Of a DNA stretch of 64,000 bases, positions 18,316-27,446 are shown in pieces. Below the pieces are notes generated by a model. That model was not told where the DNA came from and did no database searches. It saw only the letters and a list, made by a program, of their open reading frames with translations. The stretch's first letter is position 1. Each line of letters begins with the position of its first letter. The stretch lies in assembly GCA_963832965.1 (NCBI GenBank), contig CAWHVW010000002.1, positions 620,001 to 684,000 of the forward strand, in the 5' to 3' direction. This DNA is from CAWACP01 sp963832965 (GTDB lineage Bacteria > Acidobacteriota > Terriglobia > Bryobacterales > Bryobacteraceae). The position numbers and the translations under genes are program-made.

Positions 18316-19701
18316 ATGCCCGATAGCAGCCACTACTTAGGAGGCGGCGCAACAGCAACCGTCCTGCACCCGGTTGTGCTGCTCGCAATGCTTCTTGCCA
18401 TTGCGCTGATCTTTGCTTTGCCCAGGAAATATGCGGTTGCCCCGGTGTTGATCAGCGTCTTCCTGATCCCCATGGGTCAACAGATCGTCATCGGCGGAAC
18501 GCACTGGCAGGTGGCCCGGATCATCGTTCTGTGCGCCGCTGTCAGGGTGATGTCGAGACGGGAATCCATTGCCGGCGGATTCAATTTCGTCGACTGGGCG
18601 TTCCTTGGCTGTATTCTCTGCGAGGCGCTTGGCTTAGTCGTCCAGTACAACATGCAGTCCCAGGCATGGGTCACCGACTTCGGGTTTCTGATGGACTGGG
18701 GTTGCGGCTACTTCGCGTTGCGAGCGCTGATCCGTGACGAGGAAGATGTCTACACGGCCTTGCAGTGGGTGGCCGGGGTGACCGTGGTTGTGGCGCTTGC
18801 CATGGTCGGGGAACAATTGACCCGGGTGAACGTCTTCGGGCTCCTCGGAGGAGTCGCCCCAATTCCTGAAATGCGCGAGGGCAGGATTCGCTCGCAAGGC
18901 GTGTTCCAACATCCATTGACGGCCGGAACTTTCGCGGCGGTGCTCCTGCCGCTTTTCTTTCTGCTGTGGAAGAACGGGAAATCGAAAATCTCCGCGACGA
19001 TGGGAATAGCGGGCTGCAGCATCATGACCATGTGTTCGAATTCCAGCACGCCCCTGCTGGCCTGGGTTGCCGGCGTGTTCGCGGTTTTTCTCTGGCCGCT
19101 GCGCCGGAACATGCGAACGATACGGCTCACGCTTGTTGCCGTCCTGGTAGTTCTGCACCTCGTCATGAAAGCTCCCGTGTGGTTCCTGATTGCGCGCATC
19201 GACCTCACTGGCGGCTCGTCCGGTTATCACCGCGCCGAGCTGGTGGATCAGTTCATTCGGCATTTTTCCGAATGGTGGCTCGCCGGAACCAAGGATTCAG
19301 CTTCGTGGGGCACGGACATGTGGGATCAGCAAAACCAGTATGTAAATGTCGGTGAGGCAGGAGGGCTCGGCGCGCTGTTCTTTTTCACCGCGATGATCAC
19401 CAGTTGCTGCTCGAGACTGGGGAAAGCGAGGAAAGTGGCGGAGGGCCAAAACCGGGAGTGGATGTTCTGGTTTCTTGGCGCGGCCATGTTTGCCAACCTG
19501 CTGGGGTTTCTCGGCATCAACTATTTCGATCAATCGCGGGTCGGCTGGTTCCTGTTGCTGGCGATAATCATGGCGGCCACCGCTCCGTTCCTGCAGCCGA
19601 ACGTGGAACTGGCGCCGGTTGTGGACGCTGAGGTAACCTACGCCGGGGCTTTCGCGGACCCTTCGGAATCGGAACCCAGCCGCTGGGAGCAAGCCCGGTA
19701 A
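18316..19701 (+). CDS. Wzy-like polysaccharide polymerase / O-antigen ligase family protein
   Basis: A 461-residue integral membrane protein with about ten hydrophobic helices. A large periplasmic-type loop contains GSSGYHRAELVDQFIRHFSE and NQYVNVGEAGGLGALFFFTA; such loops are characteristic of the Wzy/WaaL superfamily, with a conserved His and Arg in the loop. In the same operon as Wzx, Wzz and a tyrosine kinase it is best read as the EPS polymerase rather than a lipopolysaccharide ligase. Wzy proteins are poorly conserved, so the call rests on topology and context. Confidence 0.75.
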   Translation: MPDSSHYLGGGATATVLHPVVLLAMLLAIALIFALPRKYAVAPVLISVFLIPMGQQIVIGGTHWQVARIIVLCAAVRVMSRRESIAGGFNFVDWAFLGCILCEALGLVVQYNMQSQAWVTDFGFLMDWGCGYFALRALIRDEEDVYTALQWVAGVTVVVALAMVGEQLTRVNVFGLLGGVAPIPEMREGRIRSQGVFQHPLTAGTFAAVLLPLFFLLWKNGKSKISATMGIAGCSIMTMCSNSSTPLLAWVAGVFAVFLWPLRRNMRTIRLTLVAVLVVLHLVMKAPVWFLIARIDLTGGSSGYHRAELVDQFIRHFSEWWLAGTKDSASWGTDMWDQQNQYVNVGEAGGLGALFFFTAMITSCCSRLGKARKVAEGQNREWMFWFLGAAMFANLLGFLGINYFDQSRVGWFLLLAIIMAATAPFLQPNVELAPVVDAEVTYAGAFADPSESEPSRWEQAR

Positions 19702-19766
19702 GTCTCCACCTCGCTCCGGAACACCCGCGAGCCTGCGGGCCGTCAATTGCCGAAGAAGTCAGACTC

Positions 19767-20966
19767 ATGCGCGTTCTCTACAGCTTCCCTCACAAAATAG
19801 GCGCCGATCGCATTTGCCACACCGCCTGGCAACAGGTTAACGGCCTGGTTGCGGCTGGCGTGGACGTGCTGGCCATGCCCGCCGCAATAGCGCGCCCCAT
19901 CGCCGCGAAAGCGTGGCCAACCCTCGCGCGAGGGAAATACCGGATCCCCTTTAAGTTGATTGGCAAGTATCGGGCCTTCCGACTGCACGACGCTATCGTC
20001 GCCAGACGGCTGGAACGTCTGGCGCAAGAGATCGACCTGGTGCATGTGTGGCCCTCCGGCGCTCTCGCAACCATCAACGCAGCGAAGCGCCTGGGCATCC
20101 CCACCGTTCTGGAACGTCCCAACGCTCATACACGCTACGCCTACGAAACCGTTCGCGCGGAGTGCGAGCGGATTGGCGTTCAGCTTTCTCCCGGCGACGA
20201 ATACAACTATCGTACGGACGTGCTGGCGCGAGAAGAAGAGGAGTTTCGTCTGGCGGACGCGCTGCTGTGTCCGTCGGACTTCGTCGTGCAGACGTTTCGA
20301 GATCAGGGATTTGATCCCGGCAAGCTGCTGCGGCACGCGTATGGCTTCGATGAAACCGTATACTCGCCGGACCTCGGGCGCCCCCGAGCGGACGGCGGTT
20401 TGAGAATGCTGTTTGTGGGCGGGTGTGCGGTGCGAAAAGGGGTTCACTTCGCTCTCGAAGCCTGGGTAAAGTCTCCCGCGAGCGAAACCGGAGTGTTTCA
20501 AATCGCCGGACAATTTCTGCCGGCCTATGCAGAAAAGCTTCGCCCGCTGCTCGATCATCCGAGCGTGAAGGTGCTGGGCCATCGGAGAGACGTGCCGGAG
20601 CTGATGCGCCAGAGCGACATACTGGTGCTGCCCACGCTGGAGGAAGGCTCTCCGCTGGTGGTTGCCGAAGGAATGGCCAGCGGATGCGTTCCGCTGGTGT
20701 CCGAGGTATGCACGGAGATGTGCACTCACCAGCACAACGCTCTCGTTCATCGCGTCGGAGACGTCGATGCGCTCAAGGCTCACATCACCTTGTTGCATGA
20801 GGACAGGGCGCTTCTCGCCAGACTGAGGGACGCCTGCCTTGCCGGGCGCTTGAAGTACACCTGGGGGGCGGCTGCGGATCAGCTTGTCCACGCCTATCAA
20901 ACGGCGCTGAACCAGCACAAAGAACAAGGGCTGTTCGCCACCGCCAGAATGGGCTCGAAGAACTGA
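19767..20966 (+). CDS. glycosyltransferase family 4
   Basis: A 399-residue GT-B enzyme. The C-terminal donor domain shows LRMLFVGGCAVRKGVHFALE, then HPSVKVLGHRRDVPELMRQS, then ILVLPTLEEGSPLVVAEGMA with the GSPLVVAE E-x7-E-type signature that contacts the nucleotide sugar. The N-terminal domain contains LVHVWPSGALATINAAKRLG. Its role is transfer of a sugar onto the EPS repeat unit at the cytoplasmic face. The stop overlaps the ATG of the next gene by one base. Confidence 0.85.
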   Translation: MRVLYSFPHKIGADRICHTAWQQVNGLVAAGVDVLAMPAAIARPIAAKAWPTLARGKYRIPFKLIGKYRAFRLHDAIVARRLERLAQEIDLVHVWPSGALATINAAKRLGIPTVLERPNAHTRYAYETVRAECERIGVQLSPGDEYNYRTDVLAREEEEFRLADALLCPSDFVVQTFRDQGFDPGKLLRHAYGFDETVYSPDLGRPRADGGLRMLFVGGCAVRKGVHFALEAWVKSPASETGVFQIAGQFLPAYAEKLRPLLDHPSVKVLGHRRDVPELMRQSDILVLPTLEEGSPLVVAEGMASGCVPLVSEVCTEMCTHQHNALVHRVGDVDALKAHITLLHEDRALLARLRDACLAGRLKYTWGAAADQLVHAYQTALNQHKEQGLFATARMGSKN

Positions 20967-21841
20967 TGAATACGCAACGGAACAGATACGTCGTCATCAC
21001 TCCGGTGCGCGACGAAGAGGACTATCTGCCGCTTACGGTGGAAAGCATCATCCGGCAGACCGTTCGCCCCGTGGAATACGTCATCGTGAACGACGGATCG
21101 AAAGACAAGACCGGAGAGATCATCGACCAGTACGCGCGGGAGTACCCCTGGATTCGCGCGGTCCACAGAACCGACCGCGGGTTCCGCAAATGGGGCGCCG
21201 GGATCATCGAAGCATTTTACGACGGTTTCAACGCGCTCACGTGCCCCGACTGGGATTTCGTTTCGAAGATGGATGGAGACCTTTCCTTCGAGCCGGACTA
21301 TTTCGAAAGCGCGCTCAACAAATTCGACGAGGACCCCAAACTCGGAATCGGCGGTGGGTTCCTCTACCACTTTCAGAACGGACAAAAAGTCATCGAGGCT
21401 CATCCGGCCTTTCATGTTCGCGGCGGCGCCAAGATTTACCGGCGGGCCTGCTGGGAAGGCCTCGGCGGGCTGTGGGTGGGGCCGGGATCGGACACGCTCG
21501 ATGAAGTGAAAGCCAACATGCTGGGTTGGACCAGCCTGAGTTTCCTGGACCTGCAGATCCATCATCACCGCTTGACCGGCGCGACACTCGGCCAATGGGG
21601 AGGGATCGTCAAGAACGGGAAAACGGATTACGTCGCGGGCTATCATCCCCTCTTCCTGCTGGCCAAAGCGGCGGCCCGCCTCCGTCATCGGCCGTACATC
21701 GTCGGCTCGTTCGCGCTGCTCTATGGATACCTCCTGGCGTACATGAAGAAAATTCCACGGGTGGACGATCCGGCCCTGATTCAGTATTTGCGCCGCCAGC
21801 AGCTCGCCAGGCTAACTGGCGGGGAGACCATCTGGAAATGA
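20966..21841 (+). CDS. glycosyltransferase family 2
   Basis: A 291-residue GT-A enzyme with RYVVITPVRDEEDYLPLTVE, PVEYVIVNDGSKDKTGEIID and FVSKMDGDLSFEPDYF; the DGD is the metal-binding DxD. The C-terminal part has a hydrophobic stretch (about residues 245-265: IVGSFALLYGYLLAYM) that could anchor it to the membrane. It is tightly packed between two glycosyltransferases: its ATG overlaps the previous stop and its TGA overlaps the next ATG. Confidence 0.85.
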   Translation: MNTQRNRYVVITPVRDEEDYLPLTVESIIRQTVRPVEYVIVNDGSKDKTGEIIDQYAREYPWIRAVHRTDRGFRKWGAGIIEAFYDGFNALTCPDWDFVSKMDGDLSFEPDYFESALNKFDEDPKLGIGGGFLYHFQNGQKVIEAHPAFHVRGGAKIYRRACWEGLGGLWVGPGSDTLDEVKANMLGWTSLSFLDLQIHHHRLTGATLGQWGGIVKNGKTDYVAGYHPLFLLAKAAARLRHRPYIVGSFALLYGYLLAYMKKIPRVDDPALIQYLRRQQLARLTGGETIWK

Positions 21842-22806
21842 CCGCGGAGCTCTCCATCATTTGCGTCAACTGGAACTCGGTGGATTATCTCCGCGAGTGT
21901 ATTGCCAGCATCCGCGAACACACGCGCGGCCTGACGTACGAGATCATCGTCGTCGACAATGCGTCGCCACTGGGTGGCGTCGAGGTTCTGGAAAAAGAGT
22001 TTCCCGGGACCAGGCTCATCAAGAGCGGCACGAATCTCGGATTCGCCGGGGCCAACAATATCGGCTACCGGTCGTCGTCAGGCCAGTATGTTCTCTTCCT
22101 CAACCCGGATACGAAGCTGATTGGCCCCTCCATCAACATACTGCTGGAACACTTGAAGGCCTTGCCCGACGCCGGAATTGTGGGGTGCAAGCTGCTGAAC
22201 TCGGATCTCTCCGTGCAATTGAGTTCTATCCAGAAATTCCCGACGATTCTAAACCAGGCGCTGGACGCCGAGTACTTGAGGTTACGCTGGCCGCACTGTC
22301 CTCTGTGGGAGATTGCGCCGTTGTTCGCTGCCGGTGTGGGAGTGGTGAAAGTCGACATCATACCTGGCGCGTGCATGCTGCTCCGGAGAGAGGCATTCGA
22401 GAAGGTGGGCATGTTTAGCGAGGACTACTTCATGTACGCCGAGGATCTCGATCTGAACTACAAGCTCCGGGACGCGGGATTCGTAAATTACTACGTGGGT
22501 GAGACGGCCATCGTACACCACGGCGGCAGGAGCAGTTCGCGGCAGACGGCCGGCCAGTGGTCGACCATCATGAAGATCAATGCGATGCTGAGGCTTTTCC
22601 GGAAGACCCGCGGCCAGGCGTATGGCGCCGGATATCGCGCCGCCATGGGCAGTGTGGCGGTCGGGCGTCTGCTCGCTCTCGCGCTCATGGCGCCACTGGG
22701 AAATGTGGTGTGGGATCGAAGCCGTCTGAAGTCGGCGTCCGATAAGTGGCGCGCGGTGCTCAACTGGGCCATCGGCCGCCGCAGTCTGGCGTTAGAGGAC
22801 AGATAA
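21838..22806 (+). CDS. glycosyltransferase family 2, rhamnosyltransferase-like
   Basis: 322 residues from ATG 21838 (ATGA overlap with the previous stop); the longer open frame beginning at 21526 runs inside the previous gene. Motifs: LSIICVNWNSVDYLRECIAS, YEIIVVDNASPLGG, NLGFAGANNIGYRSSSGQYV, LFLNPDTKLI and FSEDYFMYAEDLDLNYKLRD. VDNAS, the FLNPD (DxD equivalent) and the YAEDLDL catalytic motif are typical of WbbL-type rhamnosyltransferases. The donor cannot be proven from the sequence. A C-terminal hydrophobic segment may associate with the membrane. Confidence 0.85.
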   Translation: MTAELSIICVNWNSVDYLRECIASIREHTRGLTYEIIVVDNASPLGGVEVLEKEFPGTRLIKSGTNLGFAGANNIGYRSSSGQYVLFLNPDTKLIGPSINILLEHLKALPDAGIVGCKLLNSDLSVQLSSIQKFPTILNQALDAEYLRLRWPHCPLWEIAPLFAAGVGVVKVDIIPGACMLLRREAFEKVGMFSEDYFMYAEDLDLNYKLRDAGFVNYYVGETAIVHHGGRSSSRQTAGQWSTIMKINAMLRLFRKTRGQAYGAGYRAAMGSVAVGRLLALALMAPLGNVVWDRSRLKSASDKWRAVLNWAIGRRSLALEDR

Positions 22807-22832
22807 GTGTCATCAGTGGAAACGAGGTTCCT

Positions 22833-24755
22833 GTGTGCGGCATCTGCGGAAAACTAAATTTTGACCGGGAGGTGAGCCCTTCGCCGGCGCTCCTGCATGC
22901 GATGGCCGATACCATCGCCCACCGCGGGCCCGATGACGCGGGATACTACTTCTCCGGACCAGTCGGTCTCGGGTTCCGGCGGCTCGCCATCATCGATCTG
23001 AATACCGGGCACCAGCCGATCTCGAACGAGGACGGCACGGTGTGGATCGTGTTCAATGGCGAGATCTACAATTACAAGGAACTTCGCGCCGACCTCCGCG
23101 CCAGAGGGCACGTCTTCAAGACTCAGACGGACACCGAAGTAATTGTTCACCTCTACGAGGAATTTGGCGAAGCCTGCGTCGAGAAGCTGCGGGGGATGTT
23201 TGGGCTTGCCATTTGGGACGACCGCCGGGAAGTTCTATTTCTGGCCAGAGACCGGGTCGGAATCAAGCCGCTGTACTACTGGTTGTCGGAAAGCTCTCTG
23301 GTGTTCGGCTCCGAGATTAAGGCCATTCTGGCGGATCCCGCCGTAGAGCCGGAAGTCGTTCCCGGCATGATCGATCGGTTCCTCACGTTTTACTACGTGC
23401 CCGGCGAAGAGACCCTGTTCCGGAACATTTCCAAGCTCGCGCCCGGCTCCTGCCTCACTGTCCACGCCGGCAAGGTCACCATCAGGAAGTATTGGGATCT
23501 GGACTTCGCTCCGGCTGAGATCTCACTCAAGGAGGCCGAAGCCCGTCTCGTCTCCCTTCTCGAAGAGTCGGTCGAGCTGCACATGATCAGCGACGTTCCC
23601 GTCGGATTTCTCCTGAGCGGCGGTGTCGATTCCACGGCGATGCTCGGGCTGGCGTCGGAAATCACCGACCGCCCATTGAGCAGCTACACTCTTGGATTTT
23701 CCGCGCCGGGCATCACCGATGAAAGGCCCTACGCAAGTCTGGCTGCCCGCACGTATGGCTCCGAACATCGCGAGCTGACCATCACATCGCGGGAGTTTCA
23801 GGAGTTTCTGCCACAGTACGTGTGGCATATGGAGGAACCGGTCTGCGAACCACCCGCGGTCGCTCTGTACTATGTGTCGAGACTGGCGAAGAACTTCGTA
23901 AAGGTACTCATTTCCGGAGAGGGAGGCGATGAAGCTTTCGCCGGCTACCAGACGTACCGCAATCTGGTCTGGCTGGAACGCGTGAAAAGGGCGATCGCGC
24001 CGCTGAACGGAGCAGTTTCGGCGGGCCTCGGTTTGGTCAACCGGGCGGTACGGTCCAAAAAGATGGCCCGATACCTGCCGTTGCTGCGGACGCCGTTCGA
24101 ATCCTATTACTACAGCAGGACATCGAGTCCGTTCGGCTATTTCAACAGCCAGACGAAAGACTTGTACTCGAACGAGTTCGCTCACGCAGCCAGCAAAGAA
24201 AGGTCGGTGAGCGTTCTGGACGAGCTGTTCGCACATTCGGCCGGGTACGATGTCATCAGCAAAATGCTGTATGTGGACACCCGGACGTGGCTCACCGACG
24301 ACCTGCTGCTGAAGGCCGACAAGATGACCATGGCCAATTCCATCGAGCTGCGCGTACCGCTGCTCGACCACAAGCTGCTCGAGTTTGCCGCGTCTTTGCC
24401 CGCGAACTTCAAGGTCCGCGGCTTCACCACCAAGTACATTGCCAAGAAGGTCCTGGGTGGCCGCGTGCCCAAAACCATCCTGAACCGGCCCAAGACCGGC
24501 TTCCCGGTGCCATACAACTCATGGATCAGGACCGACCTGAGGGACTGGCTATCCGACCTCCTGCTGGATCGGACCACTTTGTCCCGAGGCTATTTCAAAA
24601 AGAAGGCCATCGAAAACCTGCTGGCGGAGAACCTGAGCTCCGGGAAGTATCCGAAGGAGCTGTTCTCGCTGGCTACACTGGAGCTGTGGCACCGCTCGTT
24701 CATGCAGCCGCTCGGTAAGGTCGACCTTCCGCAAACAGTGGCGTCCACCGTCTGA
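22833..24755 (+). CDS. asnB: asparagine synthase (glutamine-hydrolysing) / EPS-locus amidotransferase
   Basis: 640 residues starting at GTG 22833, preceded by GAGG. This start exposes Cys2 (MCGICG), the glutaminase nucleophile. Residues 1 to about 215 form a class II glutamine amidotransferase domain (IAHRGPDDAGYYF, FNGEIYNYKELRADLR). Residues about 240-600 form the ATP-PPi synthetase domain (DVPVGFLLSGGVDSTAMLGL with the SGGVDS P-loop). Paralogues of this type are common in exosortase/EPS loci, where they are thought to amidate uronic acids in the glycan rather than make asparagine. Presence beside a uronic-acid sugar pathway supports that reading, but it is an inference. Confidence 0.85.
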   Translation: MCGICGKLNFDREVSPSPALLHAMADTIAHRGPDDAGYYFSGPVGLGFRRLAIIDLNTGHQPISNEDGTVWIVFNGEIYNYKELRADLRARGHVFKTQTDTEVIVHLYEEFGEACVEKLRGMFGLAIWDDRREVLFLARDRVGIKPLYYWLSESSLVFGSEIKAILADPAVEPEVVPGMIDRFLTFYYVPGEETLFRNISKLAPGSCLTVHAGKVTIRKYWDLDFAPAEISLKEAEARLVSLLEESVELHMISDVPVGFLLSGGVDSTAMLGLASEITDRPLSSYTLGFSAPGITDERPYASLAARTYGSEHRELTITSREFQEFLPQYVWHMEEPVCEPPAVALYYVSRLAKNFVKVLISGEGGDEAFAGYQTYRNLVWLERVKRAIAPLNGAVSAGLGLVNRAVRSKKMARYLPLLRTPFESYYYSRTSSPFGYFNSQTKDLYSNEFAHAASKERSVSVLDELFAHSAGYDVISKMLYVDTRTWLTDDLLLKADKMTMANSIELRVPLLDHKLLEFAASLPANFKVRGFTTKYIAKKVLGGRVPKTILNRPKTGFPVPYNSWIRTDLRDWLSDLLLDRTTLSRGYFKKKAIENLLAENLSSGKYPKELFSLATLELWHRSFMQPLGKVDLPQTVASTV

Positions 24756-24774
24756 CCGAACCCCCTTACGCGCC

Positions 24775-25557
24775 GTGACCATTGCAAATACAACGAAGCT
24801 CCGGCTTCAGCGGCTAGTCGCCAGCCGGCTCCACCGGAAGCCCGCGGTGCAGCGTACGCCGGCTCCCATCGTCTCGTTCACGTTTGACGACTTTCCGCGG
24901 TCCGCTCTCAACATTGCCGGCGCCATGTTGAGCGACCAGCGCGTGCGCGGCACCTACTATGTCTCGGCCGGGCTGATGGCGAAAGAAACCGTGATGGGAG
25001 AGATGTTCAGCCGAAACGACCTGTCTGCGTTGGTGGAAGCGGGTCATGAATTGGCCTGCCACACGTTTGAGCACGTTCGCTGTTGCGATACGCGGCGAGC
25101 CGGCTTGCTGGATCAGTGCGAGGCAAACCGCCGCAGCGTGGCCGATTTGCTGCACGGTTACGAACTTCGCAACTTCTCCTTTCCGGAGGGCGTTGTGAAT
25201 TCCACCGCCAAGCTTGCGGTGAGTTCGGTTTATGACACCTGCCGGACCATCGAACCGGGCATCAACGGCGATCCGGTCGATCTCGGTTTCCTGCGAGCGA
25301 ATTGCATGTATTCTCGAGTGCCCCTCGAAACGCTCAGAAAGGCCATCCAGGAGAATGTCCGGCGGCGGGGCTGGTTGATCCTGTACACGCACGACGTCGC
25401 CGCCACTCCTTCCGTGTATGGCTGCACGCCCGAGTACTTTCGCGGAGTGTTGAGCGCCGTGCTGGATTCGGGAGCGTCCGTATTGACGGTTGCCGAAGCG
25501 CGGGAACGCTTCGTGGCCAATCCTCGAAACCACCTCAAAGATACCGCACATGCATGA
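24775..25557 (+). CDS. polysaccharide deacetylase family protein
   Basis: 260 residues starting at GTG 24775. APIVSFTFDDFPRSALNIAG holds the catalytic TFDD, followed by GTYYVSAGLMAKE, then GHELACHTFEHVRC with the HxxxH zinc ligands, and WLILYTHDV near the end. It lacks a signal peptide. It overlaps the FkbH-like gene by eight bases. Together with the enzymes at 11309 and 29916 it gives three NodB-type domains in this operon, suggesting a heavily de-N-acetylated polymer. Confidence 0.8.
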   Translation: MTIANTTKLRLQRLVASRLHRKPAVQRTPAPIVSFTFDDFPRSALNIAGAMLSDQRVRGTYYVSAGLMAKETVMGEMFSRNDLSALVEAGHELACHTFEHVRCCDTRRAGLLDQCEANRRSVADLLHGYELRNFSFPEGVVNSTAKLAVSSVYDTCRTIEPGINGDPVDLGFLRANCMYSRVPLETLRKAIQENVRRRGWLILYTHDVAATPSVYGCTPEYFRGVLSAVLDSGASVLTVAEARERFVANPRNHLKDTAHA

Positions 25558-27381
25558 ATCGGAAGCCAACATCATAGTTGGGGAAAGTCACGAAATTCCG
25601 CCGGAAATACTCTCGCGCTTTGCGGAGTCTCGCCGGACCGTGACCAAACGGACGTTGATTCCCTGGAGCGAACACTGCACGGAATGCGCCTGGCCGACGT
25701 GTTATCAGACGTGCGATCTCTATGAGCCCCGTACAGACGGCAAATGCCGGCGCTTCCGGGAAGGCATGGTGCGGATCGATCACAAGGATGCCCTGAACTC
25801 CTACCTGTTGAAAATCTCCTTCAAGCGGTGGGCCAAGCTGTGGGCTCCCGCGCATCTGACACTGCACACTTTGGAGGCGGCGGATCGTGCCGAGCAGCGC
25901 GACCTTCGCATTGCCGGCTACATTCAGGCCATACCGTGGAACCCGGCGCGGAACGCCGTTAGCGGAAAACGCTACTCGCTGAAAAAACGACTCGCCGTGC
26001 GCGCCTCCGGCGATGGGGAGTTGCCGCATCATTTTCTCATCGAGTGCTACAATCCCAATTCCGAAACGGTTTCGATCACCCTCAGCGTGCGGACCGATGC
26101 CAGCGCTTTGCAGTTTCAGAAGCTGTTCCATATGTGTTCCGGTTTCAATCGCTACCGCGTGGCCGCGTCGGAGATTTCGCGCATGGTGGACTTGTCCCGT
26201 CCCCTGCAAATCGACCTGACCCCGAACGAGATCGCGGACGGCCTGACGCTCTATTTTGGCGCCATGGATTTTGTGGTCGACCCCGCCTTCGAGACCTCCG
26301 CCTCGACCAGGGCCGCCGCGGGGGACCCCGCAAAGCCGCGCATCTGCAAGTGCGTCGTATGGGACTTGGATAACACGCTGTGGGATGGAACGTTGATGGA
26401 AGACGGCGCCGAGAACATCCGGCTCAAGCCTGGCGTCCGGCAGATCCTGATGGATCTGGACCGGCGCGGAATCCTGATCTCCGCCGCCAGCAAGAACGAT
26501 TACGAGGACGCGGTGAGCGTGTTGAGGCGCTTCGAAATTGAGGAATACTTTGTGTTTCCCCAGATCTCCTGGAATCCCAAGAGCCAGGCCATCGAGGAAA
26601 TCGCGAAGAACCTCAATATAGGAATCGATTCGTTGCTGTTCATCGACGACTCTCCATTTGAGATTGCGCAGGTTAGTACCGTGCTCCCGGACGTCATGGT
26701 CATGGAGGCCGCGCGGTATGAAGAGCTTCTCGAACTCCCGGAGTGTCAGGGGACGGCGACGGAAGAGGGCCGCCAGCGGCGCCTTTTCTACCGCGATCTG
26801 GGAATTCGCCAGCGCGCGGAAGCGGACTTTCACGGTGATTATGGCGCGTTTCTCGCCGAGTGCAATATGCGCATGGTGATCGTGCCCATGGACGAAGCGA
26901 ATTTGGAACGAGTGCACGAGCTCACGCAGCGCACCAACCAGATGAACTTCTCGGGGAACCGGTACTCCCGTCAGCGGCTGAGCGAGTTTCTGGGCGACGA
27001 GTCCGTCGAAACCTGCGTGATCGATTGCACGGACCGGTTCGGGAGCTACGGAGTCGTGGGGTTCTGCGTGGTCAGCCTGCCGGATACCCGCATGATCGAT
27101 CTCATGTTCAGTTGCCGCATTCAGGGCAAGCGCGTCGAGCACGCATTCATCTCTTACCTGCTCCGGAAATACGCGGCAATGGATAAGAGTCTGACCGTGG
27201 ACTACCGGCGCACCAAAAGAACGCGGTCCCCGGAAAGGTGTTTGAGGACCTGGGCTTTGTCACACAGGCGGAGGTTGACGGCGTGAGCCGTCTGGCTTAT
27301 CCGCGCTCGCGGCCGATCGAGGATGCTCGCATCGTTTCCATTGAGGATCGGCGGGAGCTTCGCCAGGAAGTTGGGAACTAA
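25550..27381 (+). CDS. HAD-IIIC (FkbH-like) protein with N-terminal Cys motif; C-terminus frameshifted
   Basis: Begins at ATG 25550. Residues about 40-70 carry a Cys-rich motif (CTECAWPTCYQTCDLY). Residues about 265-420 are the HAD core: VVWDLDNTLWDGTL with DxDxT, SAASKNDYEDA and LLFIDDSPFEI. The rest is the GNAT-like FkbH C-terminus with LTQRTNQMNFSGNRYS. FkbH proteins load glyceryl units from 1,3-bisphosphoglycerate onto carrier proteins or act in polysaccharide loci. The recorded frame ends at 27286 with an unrelated basic tail. A one-base loss in AAAA at 27215-27218 would restore a family-like ending (KNAVPGKVFEDLGF ...) stopping at 27381. This is either a sequencing error or slippage. 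Confidence 0.8.
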
Positions 27382-27446
27382 GCCAGAGGGCGCCAGAACC
27401 GGCATCCGCTGGTCGCATTTCCGGATCGTTATCAGAGGATAGAACT

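Noticed and set aside
25535..27142. Minus-strand open frame of about 535 codons opposite the FkbH-like gene
   Set aside because: The plus strand encodes clear HAD motifs; the minus-strand product has none.
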